Part shown: positions 17,009-25,890 of the stretch, one piece after another
Layout of the letters: each line of letters begins with the position of its first letter
Numbering within the stretch: position 1 is the first letter of the stretch
Source of the DNA: Candidatus Kapaibacterium sp.
GTDB lineage: Bacteria; Bacteroidota; Ignavibacteria; Kapaibacteriales; UBA2268
NCBI GenBank assembly: GCA_937927515.1
Contig: CALBDO010000018.1
Location: 20,552-84,551, forward strand
Direction: 5' to 3'
DNA: 64,000 nt
The notes under the pieces: generated by a model
Told to the model about the DNA's origin: nothing
What the model saw: only the letters and a program-made list of their open reading frames with translations
Database searches by the model: none
Position numbers and translations under genes: made by a program

Positions 17009-18321
17009 AAAAGATGTTATTTCCTTTTATGTTGTTCATAATTCCGTTTATGGTTTTTGCTCAAAACGAGCTGTCGCTCACTCTCGAGCAAGCAATAAAG
17101 CTCGGATTGGATAATTCCAAAGGTTTAAGAATAGCCGAGTCCAGGATTGCATCTGCAGAGGCAAAATTCAAAGAGGCAAACACTCAGATGTATCCATTAT
17201 TTAAATTTGCAAGCGGTTTTACTCGCCTTAGCCAAGTCGAGCCATTTAAAATCAATTTTCAAGGTCGTGATTTCGAAATTTCTCCAACTATTTTGAATAA
17301 CTATCAATTACGATTTGGAGTACAGTATCCAATATTTACTGGATTTCGTTTGGAGAACACTTCGTCGATGATGGAATTAAATGCAAAAGCCTCGGAAAAG
17401 GATTACGAGGCAGAAAGAAGCAGGTTGGTATATGATATTAAAGTTGCCTACTGGACGATAAAAAATCTCGAAGCAAGTTTGCAGAGCCTAAAAGAAAATA
17501 TTCGTCAACTCAACTCTCATCTAAACGACATTCAGAATTTTTACAAGGCTGGTATGGCTACCGAAAATGAAGTATTAAAAGTAAAAGTTCAGGTTTCAAA
17601 TCTGGAATTGACTAAAATTGACATCGAAAATGCTCTGAATTTAAGTAAAATCAACTTATGCATTTTGCTTGGGTTACCAGCAACTACAAATATTACATTA
17701 ACCAGCGAGTCGAATTTCGAATTGAAAGACTACGATGATTTAAATAAGCTTTTAAATTTCGCTTTTAGTCGTAGGAGCGATTTGCAAGCAATGGAATTGC
17801 GTAAAGAAGCTAGCAGAAAGGCTATTGGAATCGCAAAAAGTGGTTGGTTCCCGCAAATCTTCTTCGGTGCAAATTATAACTACAACAGACCAAACCAAAG
17901 GCTTATGCCTTTGCAAGACAAATTTTATGGTACATGGGATATTAGTATTACTCTCTCGTATGATATTTGGAATTGGATGGGAACGAAATATCAAACTCAG
18001 CAGGCCCAAGAAACTTTTTACCAAGCTGAAATGGCATATCAACAAATGAAAGATGCCATAACGCTTGATGTTTCTCAAAATTATTATGCATACAAAAAAG
18101 CGAAGGAAAAAATAAGCATAGCCAAACTCACAGTACAACAATCAGAGGAGAATTACAGAGTTACAGCAGAAAAGTTTAGAACTGGTTTGGTAACAAGTTC
18201 GGAACTTTTGGACGCAGAAGTTGCTTTATTAAATGCAAAAATCTCATATAATAATTCACTTTTGGAATATGAAATTTCAAAAGCAAGATTAGAAAAATCA
18301 ATCAATTATGTTGAACAATAA
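17005..18321 (+). CDS. TolC-family outer-membrane efflux channel
   Basis: The 438-residue protein has a signal peptide (LFPFMLFIIPFMVFAQN) and the TolC-like duplicated coiled-coil pattern: LTLEQAIKLGLDNSKGLRIAESRIASAEAKFKEA near the start and QAQETFYQAEMAYQQMKDAITLDVSQNYY near the middle-end, with AGMATENEVLKVK and TGLVTSSELLDAEVALLNAK as the matching repeat turns. It would form the trimeric outer-membrane and periplasmic tunnel of the RND complex. It sits between the TetR gene (4-nt overlap) and the adaptor gene (12-nt gap) in one operon. Confidence 0.95.
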   Translation: MKKMLFPFMLFIIPFMVFAQNELSLTLEQAIKLGLDNSKGLRIAESRIASAEAKFKEANTQMYPLFKFASGFTRLSQVEPFKINFQGRDFEISPTILNNYQLRFGVQYPIFTGFRLENTSSMMELNAKASEKDYEAERSRLVYDIKVAYWTIKNLEASLQSLKENIRQLNSHLNDIQNFYKAGMATENEVLKVKVQVSNLELTKIDIENALNLSKINLCILLGLPATTNITLTSESNFELKDYDDLNKLLNFAFSRRSDLQAMELRKEASRKAIGIAKSGWFPQIFFGANYNYNRPNQRLMPLQDKFYGTWDISITLSYDIWNWMGTKYQTQQAQETFYQAEMAYQQMKDAITLDVSQNYYAYKKAKEKISIAKLTVQQSEENYRVTAEKFRTGLVTSSELLDAEVALLNAKISYNNSLLEYEISKARLEKSINYVEQ

Positions 18322-18333
18322 AAAAGGTGTTTA

Positions 18334-19398
18334 ATGAAAACCAAAACCAAAACAGCCACACTTATTGCAATATTTTTGATATTGGCCTTGTCAGTTGCTT
18401 TGTTACTTAACAATAAGTCGAAAAACATTGCGAAGGCAAAAAAGATTGTAGTTTTAACCAAATTTCCTGTCTACGTCGCAAGGGCAAGCTTCGAAGATAT
18501 AGATTTGAAATTAGAATTTAATGGCACTGTCTATCCGAATGCAGATGTAAATATTGCTTCAGAAACAAATGGCAAAGTCGTGTTTGTAGGTGCAAAGCTT
18601 GGCGACTATGTTTCAAAAGGTGCTTTGCTTGTAAAACTCGACGATAGGATTCGTCTCGCCAACTATCAGACAGCTAAGGCAAATTTCGAAAAAGTTCAAA
18701 AAGACTACGAAAGATATCAACAGTTGTTTAGAGAAAAGTCGATAAGCGAAAGCCAGATGGAACAAATACAATTTCAATATCTAAATGCCGAAGCTCAACT
18801 AAAGATAGCAGAGAAACAATTGGAAGAGTGTCGGATTACTGCTCCTTTCTCTGGATACGTCACTTCTAAAATGGTCGAAGTTGGTCAAGTTGTTTCTCCG
18901 GGTACTCCATTGATGAACCTAATTGATATTGGAACTGTGAAAATCCGAATTCAAGTTCCTGAAAATGAGATTTTAACAATTGGACCAGGCGATGAGGTAA
19001 TAATTAAAACCGAACTTATCCCAAATGAGAGGTACATAGGAAAGATACAAAACGTCGGATTTAAATCGGATGAGTCCAAAACATATCCAGCCGAAATAAT
19101 TGTAAGTAACAAAAGGAACCTTTTGAAGGGAGGTATGTTTGTAAAAGTAGAAATTCCATCAATCAAACGAGGCAGAGCATTACTCATTCCAAGAGAGGCT
19201 TTGGTGGGTAGCAAATTGGAACCAAAAGTATATGTCGTGGAGAATAATCTTGCTAGATTGCGTAACGTCACGCTCGGAAATGACTACGGCAAAAAATTGG
19301 AAATTATCCAGGGGCTCTCCGAGGGAGATTTGGTTGTTGTCGAAGGCTTGCTAAATTTAAAAGATGGTACTTCTGTTGAAATTGTTGAACAAAGGTGA
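18334..19398 (+). CDS. RND efflux periplasmic adaptor (membrane fusion protein)
   Basis: This 354-residue membrane-fusion protein has an N-terminal membrane segment (ATLIAIFLILALSVALLL), a lipoyl-like half motif (GKVVFVGAKLGDYVSKGALLVKLDD), a coiled coil (about 115-150), the second lipoyl half (ECRITAPFSGYVTSKMVEVGQVVSPGTPL), a beta-barrel (IQVPENEILTIGPGDEVII) and a membrane-proximal domain (LIPREALVGSKLEPKVYVV). It links the TolC channel to the RND pump. It overlaps the pump gene by 4 nt. Substrate class cannot be read from sequence. Confidence 0.94.
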   Translation: MKTKTKTATLIAIFLILALSVALLLNNKSKNIAKAKKIVVLTKFPVYVARASFEDIDLKLEFNGTVYPNADVNIASETNGKVVFVGAKLGDYVSKGALLVKLDDRIRLANYQTAKANFEKVQKDYERYQQLFREKSISESQMEQIQFQYLNAEAQLKIAEKQLEECRITAPFSGYVTSKMVEVGQVVSPGTPLMNLIDIGTVKIRIQVPENEILTIGPGDEVIIKTELIPNERYIGKIQNVGFKSDESKTYPAEIIVSNKRNLLKGGMFVKVEIPSIKRGRALLIPREALVGSKLEPKVYVVENNLARLRNVTLGNDYGKKLEIIQGLSEGDLVVVEGLLNLKDGTSVEIVEQR

Positions 19399-22300
19399 GG
19401 AAAGCTATGTCTATAACAGAACTTGCAATAAAGAGACCAACGCTCGTAGTAGTTGTTTTTTCTGTTCTTGGGATTCTGGGGATATATGGCTTTGCGCAAT
19501 TAAACTACGAGCTTTTACCGAGATTGACTGCCCCGGTTGTCACAATTCAGACAATCTATCCTGGGGCATCTCCCTATGAAGTTCAAAACAACGTTACCAA
19601 GCCGATAGAGGATGCTATTACTGGGACCGAGCTCATTTCCAACATCCGTTCTATCTCTCGCGAAGGTTTGTCTTTCGTGTTTGTTGAGTTAGAAATGTCT
19701 GCAGATGTTGACAAGTCTCTGCAGGACATACAGAGGCGAGTAAATCAAATTCAAGACCTTTTACCAAGGGAAGCTCGAAAGCCGGTAATTTCAAAAATTG
19801 CATTCGACGAAGTTCCGGTTCTTCGTGTTAACGTGTACAGTCTGCTTCCAGCAAGGGAATTGAAGCAATTTGTAGACAACAATATTTTACCATTGATTTC
19901 AAAATTAAAAGGGGTAGGTTTAGTTCAGGTTCTGGGTGCAGAAGAAAGAGAAATACAAGTAAATATCGATTTAGACAAGCTCAAGGCATATGGGCTGTCT
20001 ATAAACATGTTAGCACAGTCTTTAATTTCTTCAAACTTGGACTTTCCAACAGGTAAAATATCTGCCGACGAGCGTCAGTATGTTGTTCGCATTGCTGGAA
20101 AATTCAAAAGTCTCGAGGATTTGGAAAACCACATTATCGCCAGGAGTAAAACTGGCGGAGAAATTCGCTTTAAAGATATTGCCACAATTCAAGATGGTAC
20201 AAAAGAAATAACAAATGTTAATAGACTTAACAATAAGATTTCACTTGGACTGCAAATCCAAAAGCAAACGGATGCAAACACGGTTGAGGTAAGCAAATTA
20301 GTTCGTAAGGAGCTTGCTAAGCTGGAAAAGGAATATGCAAATATCGGATTGAAGTTCGACATTGCACAAGATAATTCAACCTTTATCATGGAATCTGCAA
20401 ATGCAGTAAAAGTGGACCTTGCTTTGGCTATACTTATTGTTGCTTTTGTGATGTTCATTTTCCTCCACAGCATTAGAAATTCCTTGATTGTTTTAGTTTC
20501 TATTCCCACATCCTTAATTTCTACATTTTTCTTAATGTATATCTTTGGCTTTACGTTGAATACAATATCTCTGCTTGCAATGTCTTTGGTAATTGGTATT
20601 CTTGTCGACGATTCAATTGTTGTTTTAGAGAATATTACAAGGCATTTGGAGATGGGCGAAGACCGTGTAACAGCTGCTATTAGAGGAAGAAATGAAATTG
20701 GTTTCGCTGCACTTTCGATTACCCTCGTCGACGTTGTTGTATTTTTCCCAATGGCTTTGATAACTGGAATGATTGGTAACTTTCTTAGAGAATATGCACT
20801 GGTGGTTGTCTTTTCCACATTGATGAGTTTGTTTGTTTCATTCACAGTTACCCCTTGGCTCGCATCTCGATTTGCAAAAGTGGAGAGCAAGGACTCCAAA
20901 GGATTTATCAAACGTTTCAGTGAATTCGTTGATAAAGTTTATCATAAGCTTGAAAATTATTATGTAGGCGTTTTATCCTGGGCATTAAATAATGGAGGAA
21001 AAGTAATTTTAATCGCTGGTACTCTCCTCATTTTGTCTTTTATGCTTCCCGGTCTTGGTTTTGTTGGTACAGAGTTTATCCCAAATGTAGACCGTGGAGA
21101 AGCTATATTTACAATCGAGACCTCTGTTGGTTCTACAATTGAGAAAACAAACCAATTGTCTTTGCAAGTCGAAGAGCTTTTAAGGAGCCAGCCGGAAGTT
21201 GTTAAAGTTGTATCCAATGTTGGTTTTTCAAGCGAAGGAATTTTAGGGCAATTCCAAAACAACTCCTCGCAAATTCTCGTGCAATTGGTGGACAAGCGCC
21301 TGAGAAACATTTCAACAGACGAATTTGCTCAAATGATGAAGGAGAAGATTAATACCATTCCCGGAATAAGAGTAAAAGCTCAACCAGTTACACTACTTGG
21401 AACTACAACGCGAACTCCTATTCAAATCTTAGTAAGTGGTCCAGATTACGAAAGTGTTTACAAGGGGGCCGAAGTGGTTGATAGCGTAGTCCGAAGTGTA
21501 AAAGGTACTACCGATGTAAGACTTTCGAGCGAGGAGGGAAATCCTGAACTGCGAGTTGAATTCGACCGGGAAAAGTTAGCCCAATTTGGTTTTTCAATTT
21601 TTGAAGTAGCTAATGCACTTCGAATCGCATTAACAGGGAATGATGATTCAAAGTATACCGAAGGAATTAACGACTACCCAATAAGGGTACAACTAAGTAA
21701 GTTCGATAAAACAAATGCAAAAGATGTTGAAAATCTACCGTTTACAAGTAAAGAGGGCAAGGTTATTTTACTCAAACAGTTCGCAAAAGTTTACCAATCG
21801 GTAGGTCCGACCAAATTAGAGAGAGAGAATCGTGCTCCTTCTGTCTATGTTAATTCTATGGTTTTTGGTCGAGCAAGTGGAGATGTTACAAGTGATATAC
21901 GCAAGAGGCTTCAAAGTGTGAAGCTGCCACGCGGAGTCGAATATGAATTCGTTGGCGAGCAGAAAGCCATGATGGACTCCTTCGCAAGTTTACTTACTGC
22001 CTTGATTATAGGTAATATCTTTGTTTATTTGATTTTAGTTGCGCTTTACAATTCATATTTGTATCCTTTTGTAATAATGTTTTCAATCCCTCTTGCAGCA
22101 ATTGGAGCTTTCTTTGGTTTAGCCTTTACTATGAAAACCCTGAACTTATACTCCATACTTGGATTTATCACTCTTGTTGGATTGGTGGCGAAAAACGGAA
22201 TACTACTTGTCGATAGGACAAATTATATGAAATTCGAGAAGGGGCTCGATACTCGGGATGCATTGCTCGAAGCTGGGCAAATGCGACTTCGACCAATATT

Positions 22301-22526
22301 GATGACAACATTTGCTATGGTCTTTGGTCTAATGCCCATTGCTCTTGCTACCTCGGCAGGCTCCGAAGCAAAGTCCAGTCTTGCAGTTGCTATAATTGGC
22401 GGTTTGTTGAGTTCGCTTTTCCTAACATTGGTTGTTGTACCGGTGGTTTATCAAACTTTTGACAAGTGGCGTTTAGCTTTTCAGAAAATATTTCTTAGAA
22501 AGAAAGTTGTCTTGAAATCTGAATAA
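19395..22526 (+). CDS. RND-family efflux pump permease (AcrB/HAE-like)
   Basis: At 1043 residues this is full length for an RND pump. It begins with MRKAMSITELAIKRPTLVVVVFSVLGI, typical of the family, and shows the periplasmic pore-domain start (PVVTIQTIYPGASPYEVQNNV). The TM4 proton-relay segment GILVDDSIVVLENI carries the two conserved Asp residues. A later duplicated TM block (VGLVAKNGILLVDRTNYM, TTFAMVFGLMPIA) completes the 12-TM duplicated architecture. These relay residues point to a proton-driven drug/lipophile pump of the HAE type rather than a heavy-metal CusA, though this is inferred. Operon with TetR, TolC and adaptor genes. Confidence 0.95.
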   Translation: MRKAMSITELAIKRPTLVVVVFSVLGILGIYGFAQLNYELLPRLTAPVVTIQTIYPGASPYEVQNNVTKPIEDAITGTELISNIRSISREGLSFVFVELEMSADVDKSLQDIQRRVNQIQDLLPREARKPVISKIAFDEVPVLRVNVYSLLPARELKQFVDNNILPLISKLKGVGLVQVLGAEEREIQVNIDLDKLKAYGLSINMLAQSLISSNLDFPTGKISADERQYVVRIAGKFKSLEDLENHIIARSKTGGEIRFKDIATIQDGTKEITNVNRLNNKISLGLQIQKQTDANTVEVSKLVRKELAKLEKEYANIGLKFDIAQDNSTFIMESANAVKVDLALAILIVAFVMFIFLHSIRNSLIVLVSIPTSLISTFFLMYIFGFTLNTISLLAMSLVIGILVDDSIVVLENITRHLEMGEDRVTAAIRGRNEIGFAALSITLVDVVVFFPMALITGMIGNFLREYALVVVFSTLMSLFVSFTVTPWLASRFAKVESKDSKGFIKRFSEFVDKVYHKLENYYVGVLSWALNNGGKVILIAGTLLILSFMLPGLGFVGTEFIPNVDRGEAIFTIETSVGSTIEKTNQLSLQVEELLRSQPEVVKVVSNVGFSSEGILGQFQNNSSQILVQLVDKRLRNISTDEFAQMMKEKINTIPGIRVKAQPVTLLGTTTRTPIQILVSGPDYESVYKGAEVVDSVVRSVKGTTDVRLSSEEGNPELRVEFDREKLAQFGFSIFEVANALRIALTGNDDSKYTEGINDYPIRVQLSKFDKTNAKDVENLPFTSKEGKVILLKQFAKVYQSVGPTKLERENRAPSVYVNSMVFGRASGDVTSDIRKRLQSVKLPRGVEYEFVGEQKAMMDSFASLLTALIIGNIFVYLILVALYNSYLYPFVIMFSIPLAAIGAFFGLAFTMKTLNLYSILGFITLVGLVAKNGILLVDRTNYMKFEKGLDTRDALLEAGQMRLRPILMTTFAMVFGLMPIALATSAGSEAKSSLAVAIIGGLLSSLFLTLVVVPVVYQTFDKWRLAFQKIFLRKKVVLKSE

Positions 22527-22536
22527 TTTATTTAAA

Positions 22537-22637
22537 AGACTGTCTTGAGGGATATTTTGTAAGTAAGTCAGAAATTTTCTTTAGTACAAATTTGTACGAA
22601 TTAAAGCTTTGTATTAATACCCAACTCAAGACAGTCT
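22537..22637. terminator. Long inverted repeat, likely bidirectional terminator (or remnant of a small mobile element)
   Basis: Perfect 13-nt arms AGACTGTCTTGAG (22537-22549) and CTCAAGACAGTCT (22625-22637) are separated by 75 nt. T-runs follow the right arm on the plus strand (CTTTTTTTT), and AAAA precedes the left arm, giving Ts on the minus strand, so both flanking genes (RND pump and the converging DUF2723 gene) could use it. The loop holds a perfect 14-nt palindrome, GTACAAATTTGTAC (22584-22597). A MITE-like origin is possible, but I see no target-site duplication. Confidence 0.6.
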
Positions 22638-22652
22638 CTTTTTTTTAACCAA

Positions 22653-25600
22653 CTACTCCATGTCGTTAGAGTCCTTTTTTGCGGTACCTTCAAGTAAAGA
22701 TTTGAGTTTGGACTCGAGCATCGAGGAGAATGAGTTCATAAGCGGGTCGTTTACTTTTTTGTAACTGGTGATTAAGCTATCGGCAAGTTTTTGTGCTTCT
22801 TCTTTTTTATTTTGTTTTATCAAGGTATTAATTTGTTGCTCATCGATATACAAAACGTTGCTAAGTATGTCGAACAAATTGTTACGAACTGTATTTTCGT
22901 CCAATTCCAAATTGCTAATCTGACCCGTTTGCACAGCTGTATAGACCAAGTCGTATAATTTCAACAAAGCATTTCTTGCAGAGTTGTAATCCTCGAGGAT
23001 TACATAAGCAGCAGAAGCAACTTTATATGGACCAGTCCTACCGCGAATTTCTTCGCGAATATCATCGTACCTGTATCTGCGAAGTTTGGGATTGTCAATT
23101 AAGTCCTTGCAAGTTTTAATTGCCGAGCTTGCCCAGAACTTTGCTTTTTCGTTCAAGCCAGCTTCTTTGAAAAGAAGAGACAATTGGTATTCCTCGTCAT
23201 AATACATTGGGAAGAGTTTTGGGGAGATATATTTAAGCATTGTATCAAGCACACGTGCAGCCTTTTGTTTGTCTTTCTTTTGCTCGAGCAAATAACCAGC
23301 GTAGTTCATATAGATTTGTCGGTAGCTTTGTATCATTCGTCGATGGACTTCGTCGTAGTAAACGTATTTACCTTTTCCATCTAAGTTTCTCAGTTTAAAT
23401 CCAAAATGAGGTTCTTTGTGGTAATTTGGTGAATTGTCGATATTTAACAAACACTTATCCATTATTTCTTCGTTCATCATTCCAGATTTCAATGCATTTT
23501 GTGGAACTGGGCAGATACGCCACGCCATACCTTCCAAGCGTAGATGCCTTCCTAAACCGGAGAATACATCAGAGCCACAAGTTGTTGAGAAATATACTGG
23601 TCTTTCGAAACGAGTTTGTTGAATTATATCGAGTATTAACTTGTTATTGATGAAGAAAATATAAATTGGCTTTCCATTCCTTTCTGTGTATTTTTTGCCA
23701 ACAAATGTAAATTCCATATATCCTTTGTTTATCAAAGATGTATCATCGGTGTAAAGAGCTAGAATTTCTTTTTTCACTGGTATCCTAATATCTCTTGCTT
23801 CACCGAATTCGTAACTAAGTGCATTTGGGTCGTCTTCGTCGGTTCTTAGCTGTTCATCTTTGAAGCTTAAAGGTATTTTTTTGGCACCCCAAGGCTCTCT
23901 ATTTTTAAGTTGGTCTATATACCATAGTGTTTGACCAAGGCTGAGGTTTACAATTCTGACATCGCGGCGTACACCTGCAACATCTTGAATGAACCACAGT
24001 GGAAATGTATCGTTGTCACCATTGGTAAATACAATAGCGTCTTTTTCAAGACTTTGTAAAATATTGTACGAGTAGTCGAAGGGGAAGTAATTATTAGCTC
24101 GGGTATGTGTGTCCCAACCTCCTATAAGCATATTAATCGGCACCAAAATCCAAGATGCAATTAAACCAAGGCTGACCAAAGGAATTGACCTTGTTTTCTG
24201 TGAAATAAATTCCAAGGCGTAGTAGGTGCCGAGCCCAATCCAAAGACACCAAACCATAAAAGAGCCAGTGTAAAAGTAATCCCTCTCTCGTGGCTGTGGA
24301 TTTTGTTGATTCTGAGCAATCGCAGCTAACACTCCCATCATTAAAAACATAACAAGATAAACAAGTGCCATCTTGGGGTCACGCTTGAAATGATAATAAA
24401 GGCCAAATATTCCAAAAAGTAAGGGAAGAGCGAAGAATCTTATTGGAAATTTATCTGCATAACCATTTTTATAATTTATTGCATCATTTACCTGAGTGAA
24501 CCAAGCCTCCTCTGCATCCTGGACGTCGCTTTCTCTGCCGACAAAATTCCAAAGAAAATATCTCAAGTACATATGGTCTATCTGATATTTCCAAAGGTAA
24601 GCAAGCTCCCCAGAAACATTGACATTATCCCAATGCGGTACACTTACCATCGTACCATTCTTTCTCATTACTTCTTTTGTACCAGGCGGATTCCATTCTC
24701 CATAAACATAATTTCCATTTTCATCTTTTAGATTGTAGTAATATATCTTTAATTCATCATTGTAATCGGTTCTCCTTGGCCAGAGGACTTGTTCGCCGTA
24801 TTGTTCTCTCCCAAGGTAGCTAATCAATTTTTTCATATTTTTGGGTTCGTTTTCGTTCATTGGTGGATTAGCATTAGAGCGAATTAAAATATGTGCGTAG
24901 GTGGTAAAGCCCAAAAATATCAGTAAATAGGACGCAAGAACAAGTTGTAAAAGAGGCTTCTTCTTCTGAGCTGCCCAGATGTAATATGCAACACCCCCAA
25001 AGATTAGCAACAAACCGATTAGGGTCATAATAAAATTATTTTGAATGGGATATTCACGCGCTTCGGTTTTAATAGGAAAATTCCCTGCCAAAAAGCCCGG
25101 TATCCACATTAGAATTACTTTGTAAATAATAAAGAAGCTAACTATTGATAAAATAACCATAATAATAAAAGAGTTGACAGTGACCTCATATTTCCTAAAG
25201 TATACTAAAAGAAAAATTGAAAATATTGTCAAAATAGCCAAGAGGTGTACTCCAATGGATAAACCAATAAGATAGAATATAGTTAAAAGATATCTCTCGC
25301 TGCCGGGTTGGTCGGCTTTTTCGTTCCATACCATCATCAAATACACAACGAGTGTAGTGAAAAGCTGGCTCATAGCATAAACTTCGCTTTCAACTCCATT
25401 GAACCATACAGTATCGCAAAAGGCAAATGCCATAGCACCTGTAAGCGCCGAGCCAAAAACCATTAGTTCCTCAACAACAGAGTTGTATTCTTTCCCACGG
25501 TAATTTTCGATGACTTTAATTATCACCAAATATAAAAGCCAAACGAAAAATGCGGTAGAAAAAACACTAACCATGTTTACTCGCCATCCAAGGTCCCCAA

Positions 25601-25808
25601 ATGGAATGATTATTTGAAATACTTTTGATATAACAAGGAATAATGGTGCTCCGGGTGGGTGTGGTACTTGTTGCCAAGTAGTTGCCGCAGAAAATTCGCC
25701 GCAGTCCCAAAGTGGAACCGATGGTTGTACTGTTAATGAATAAACTATAAAGGTCGCAAGAAAAGATATTATACCGAAAAAGTACTTAATTTTTCTTGTT
25801 CTTGTCAT
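22653..25808 (-). CDS. DUF2723 (TMEM260-type) glycosyltransferase-like membrane protein
   Basis: This is a 1051-residue protein of the DUF2723 family, related to human TMEM260 and treated as GT-C-fold glycosyltransferases. The N-terminal half has about 12 membrane segments; the conserved first loop reads VPLWDCGEFSAATTWQQVPHPPGAP, where the acidic Asp/Glu are the probable catalytic or metal-related residues of a GT-C enzyme. The soluble C-terminal part (about 600-1040) has a lumenal/periplasmic domain and a TPR-like helical end (LLKLYDLVYTAVQTG). It is probably involved in protein O-glycosylation at the membrane. It has no operon partner: its 5' end is 82 nt from the next gene, its 3' end abuts the inverted repeat. 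Confidence 0.85.
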   Translation of the reverse strand: MTRTRKIKYFFGIISFLATFIVYSLTVQPSVPLWDCGEFSAATTWQQVPHPPGAPLFLVISKVFQIIIPFGDLGWRVNMVSVFSTAFFVWLLYLVIIKVIENYRGKEYNSVVEELMVFGSALTGAMAFAFCDTVWFNGVESEVYAMSQLFTTLVVYLMMVWNEKADQPGSERYLLTIFYLIGLSIGVHLLAILTIFSIFLLVYFRKYEVTVNSFIIMVILSIVSFFIIYKVILMWIPGFLAGNFPIKTEAREYPIQNNFIMTLIGLLLIFGGVAYYIWAAQKKKPLLQLVLASYLLIFLGFTTYAHILIRSNANPPMNENEPKNMKKLISYLGREQYGEQVLWPRRTDYNDELKIYYYNLKDENGNYVYGEWNPPGTKEVMRKNGTMVSVPHWDNVNVSGELAYLWKYQIDHMYLRYFLWNFVGRESDVQDAEEAWFTQVNDAINYKNGYADKFPIRFFALPLLFGIFGLYYHFKRDPKMALVYLVMFLMMGVLAAIAQNQQNPQPRERDYFYTGSFMVWCLWIGLGTYYALEFISQKTRSIPLVSLGLIASWILVPINMLIGGWDTHTRANNYFPFDYSYNILQSLEKDAIVFTNGDNDTFPLWFIQDVAGVRRDVRIVNLSLGQTLWYIDQLKNREPWGAKKIPLSFKDEQLRTDEDDPNALSYEFGEARDIRIPVKKEILALYTDDTSLINKGYMEFTFVGKKYTERNGKPIYIFFINNKLILDIIQQTRFERPVYFSTTCGSDVFSGLGRHLRLEGMAWRICPVPQNALKSGMMNEEIMDKCLLNIDNSPNYHKEPHFGFKLRNLDGKGKYVYYDEVHRRMIQSYRQIYMNYAGYLLEQKKDKQKAARVLDTMLKYISPKLFPMYYDEEYQLSLLFKEAGLNEKAKFWASSAIKTCKDLIDNPKLRRYRYDDIREEIRGRTGPYKVASAAYVILEDYNSARNALLKLYDLVYTAVQTGQISNLELDENTVRNNLFDILSNVLYIDEQQINTLIKQNKKEEAQKLADSLITSYKKVNDPLMNSFSSMLESKLKSLLEGTAKKDSNDME

Positions 25809-25890
25809 TTTATACCCTTTAAAACAAATTTTATCACATTTAAAAAATGCAATTTAACAACAATCGGCGATTTAGATTAAATTCATTAGC

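Noticed and set aside
20189-20911. 240-residue minus-strand ORF inside the RND pump
   Set aside because: It is the antisense of TM helices of a clear RND protein and has no signature of its own.
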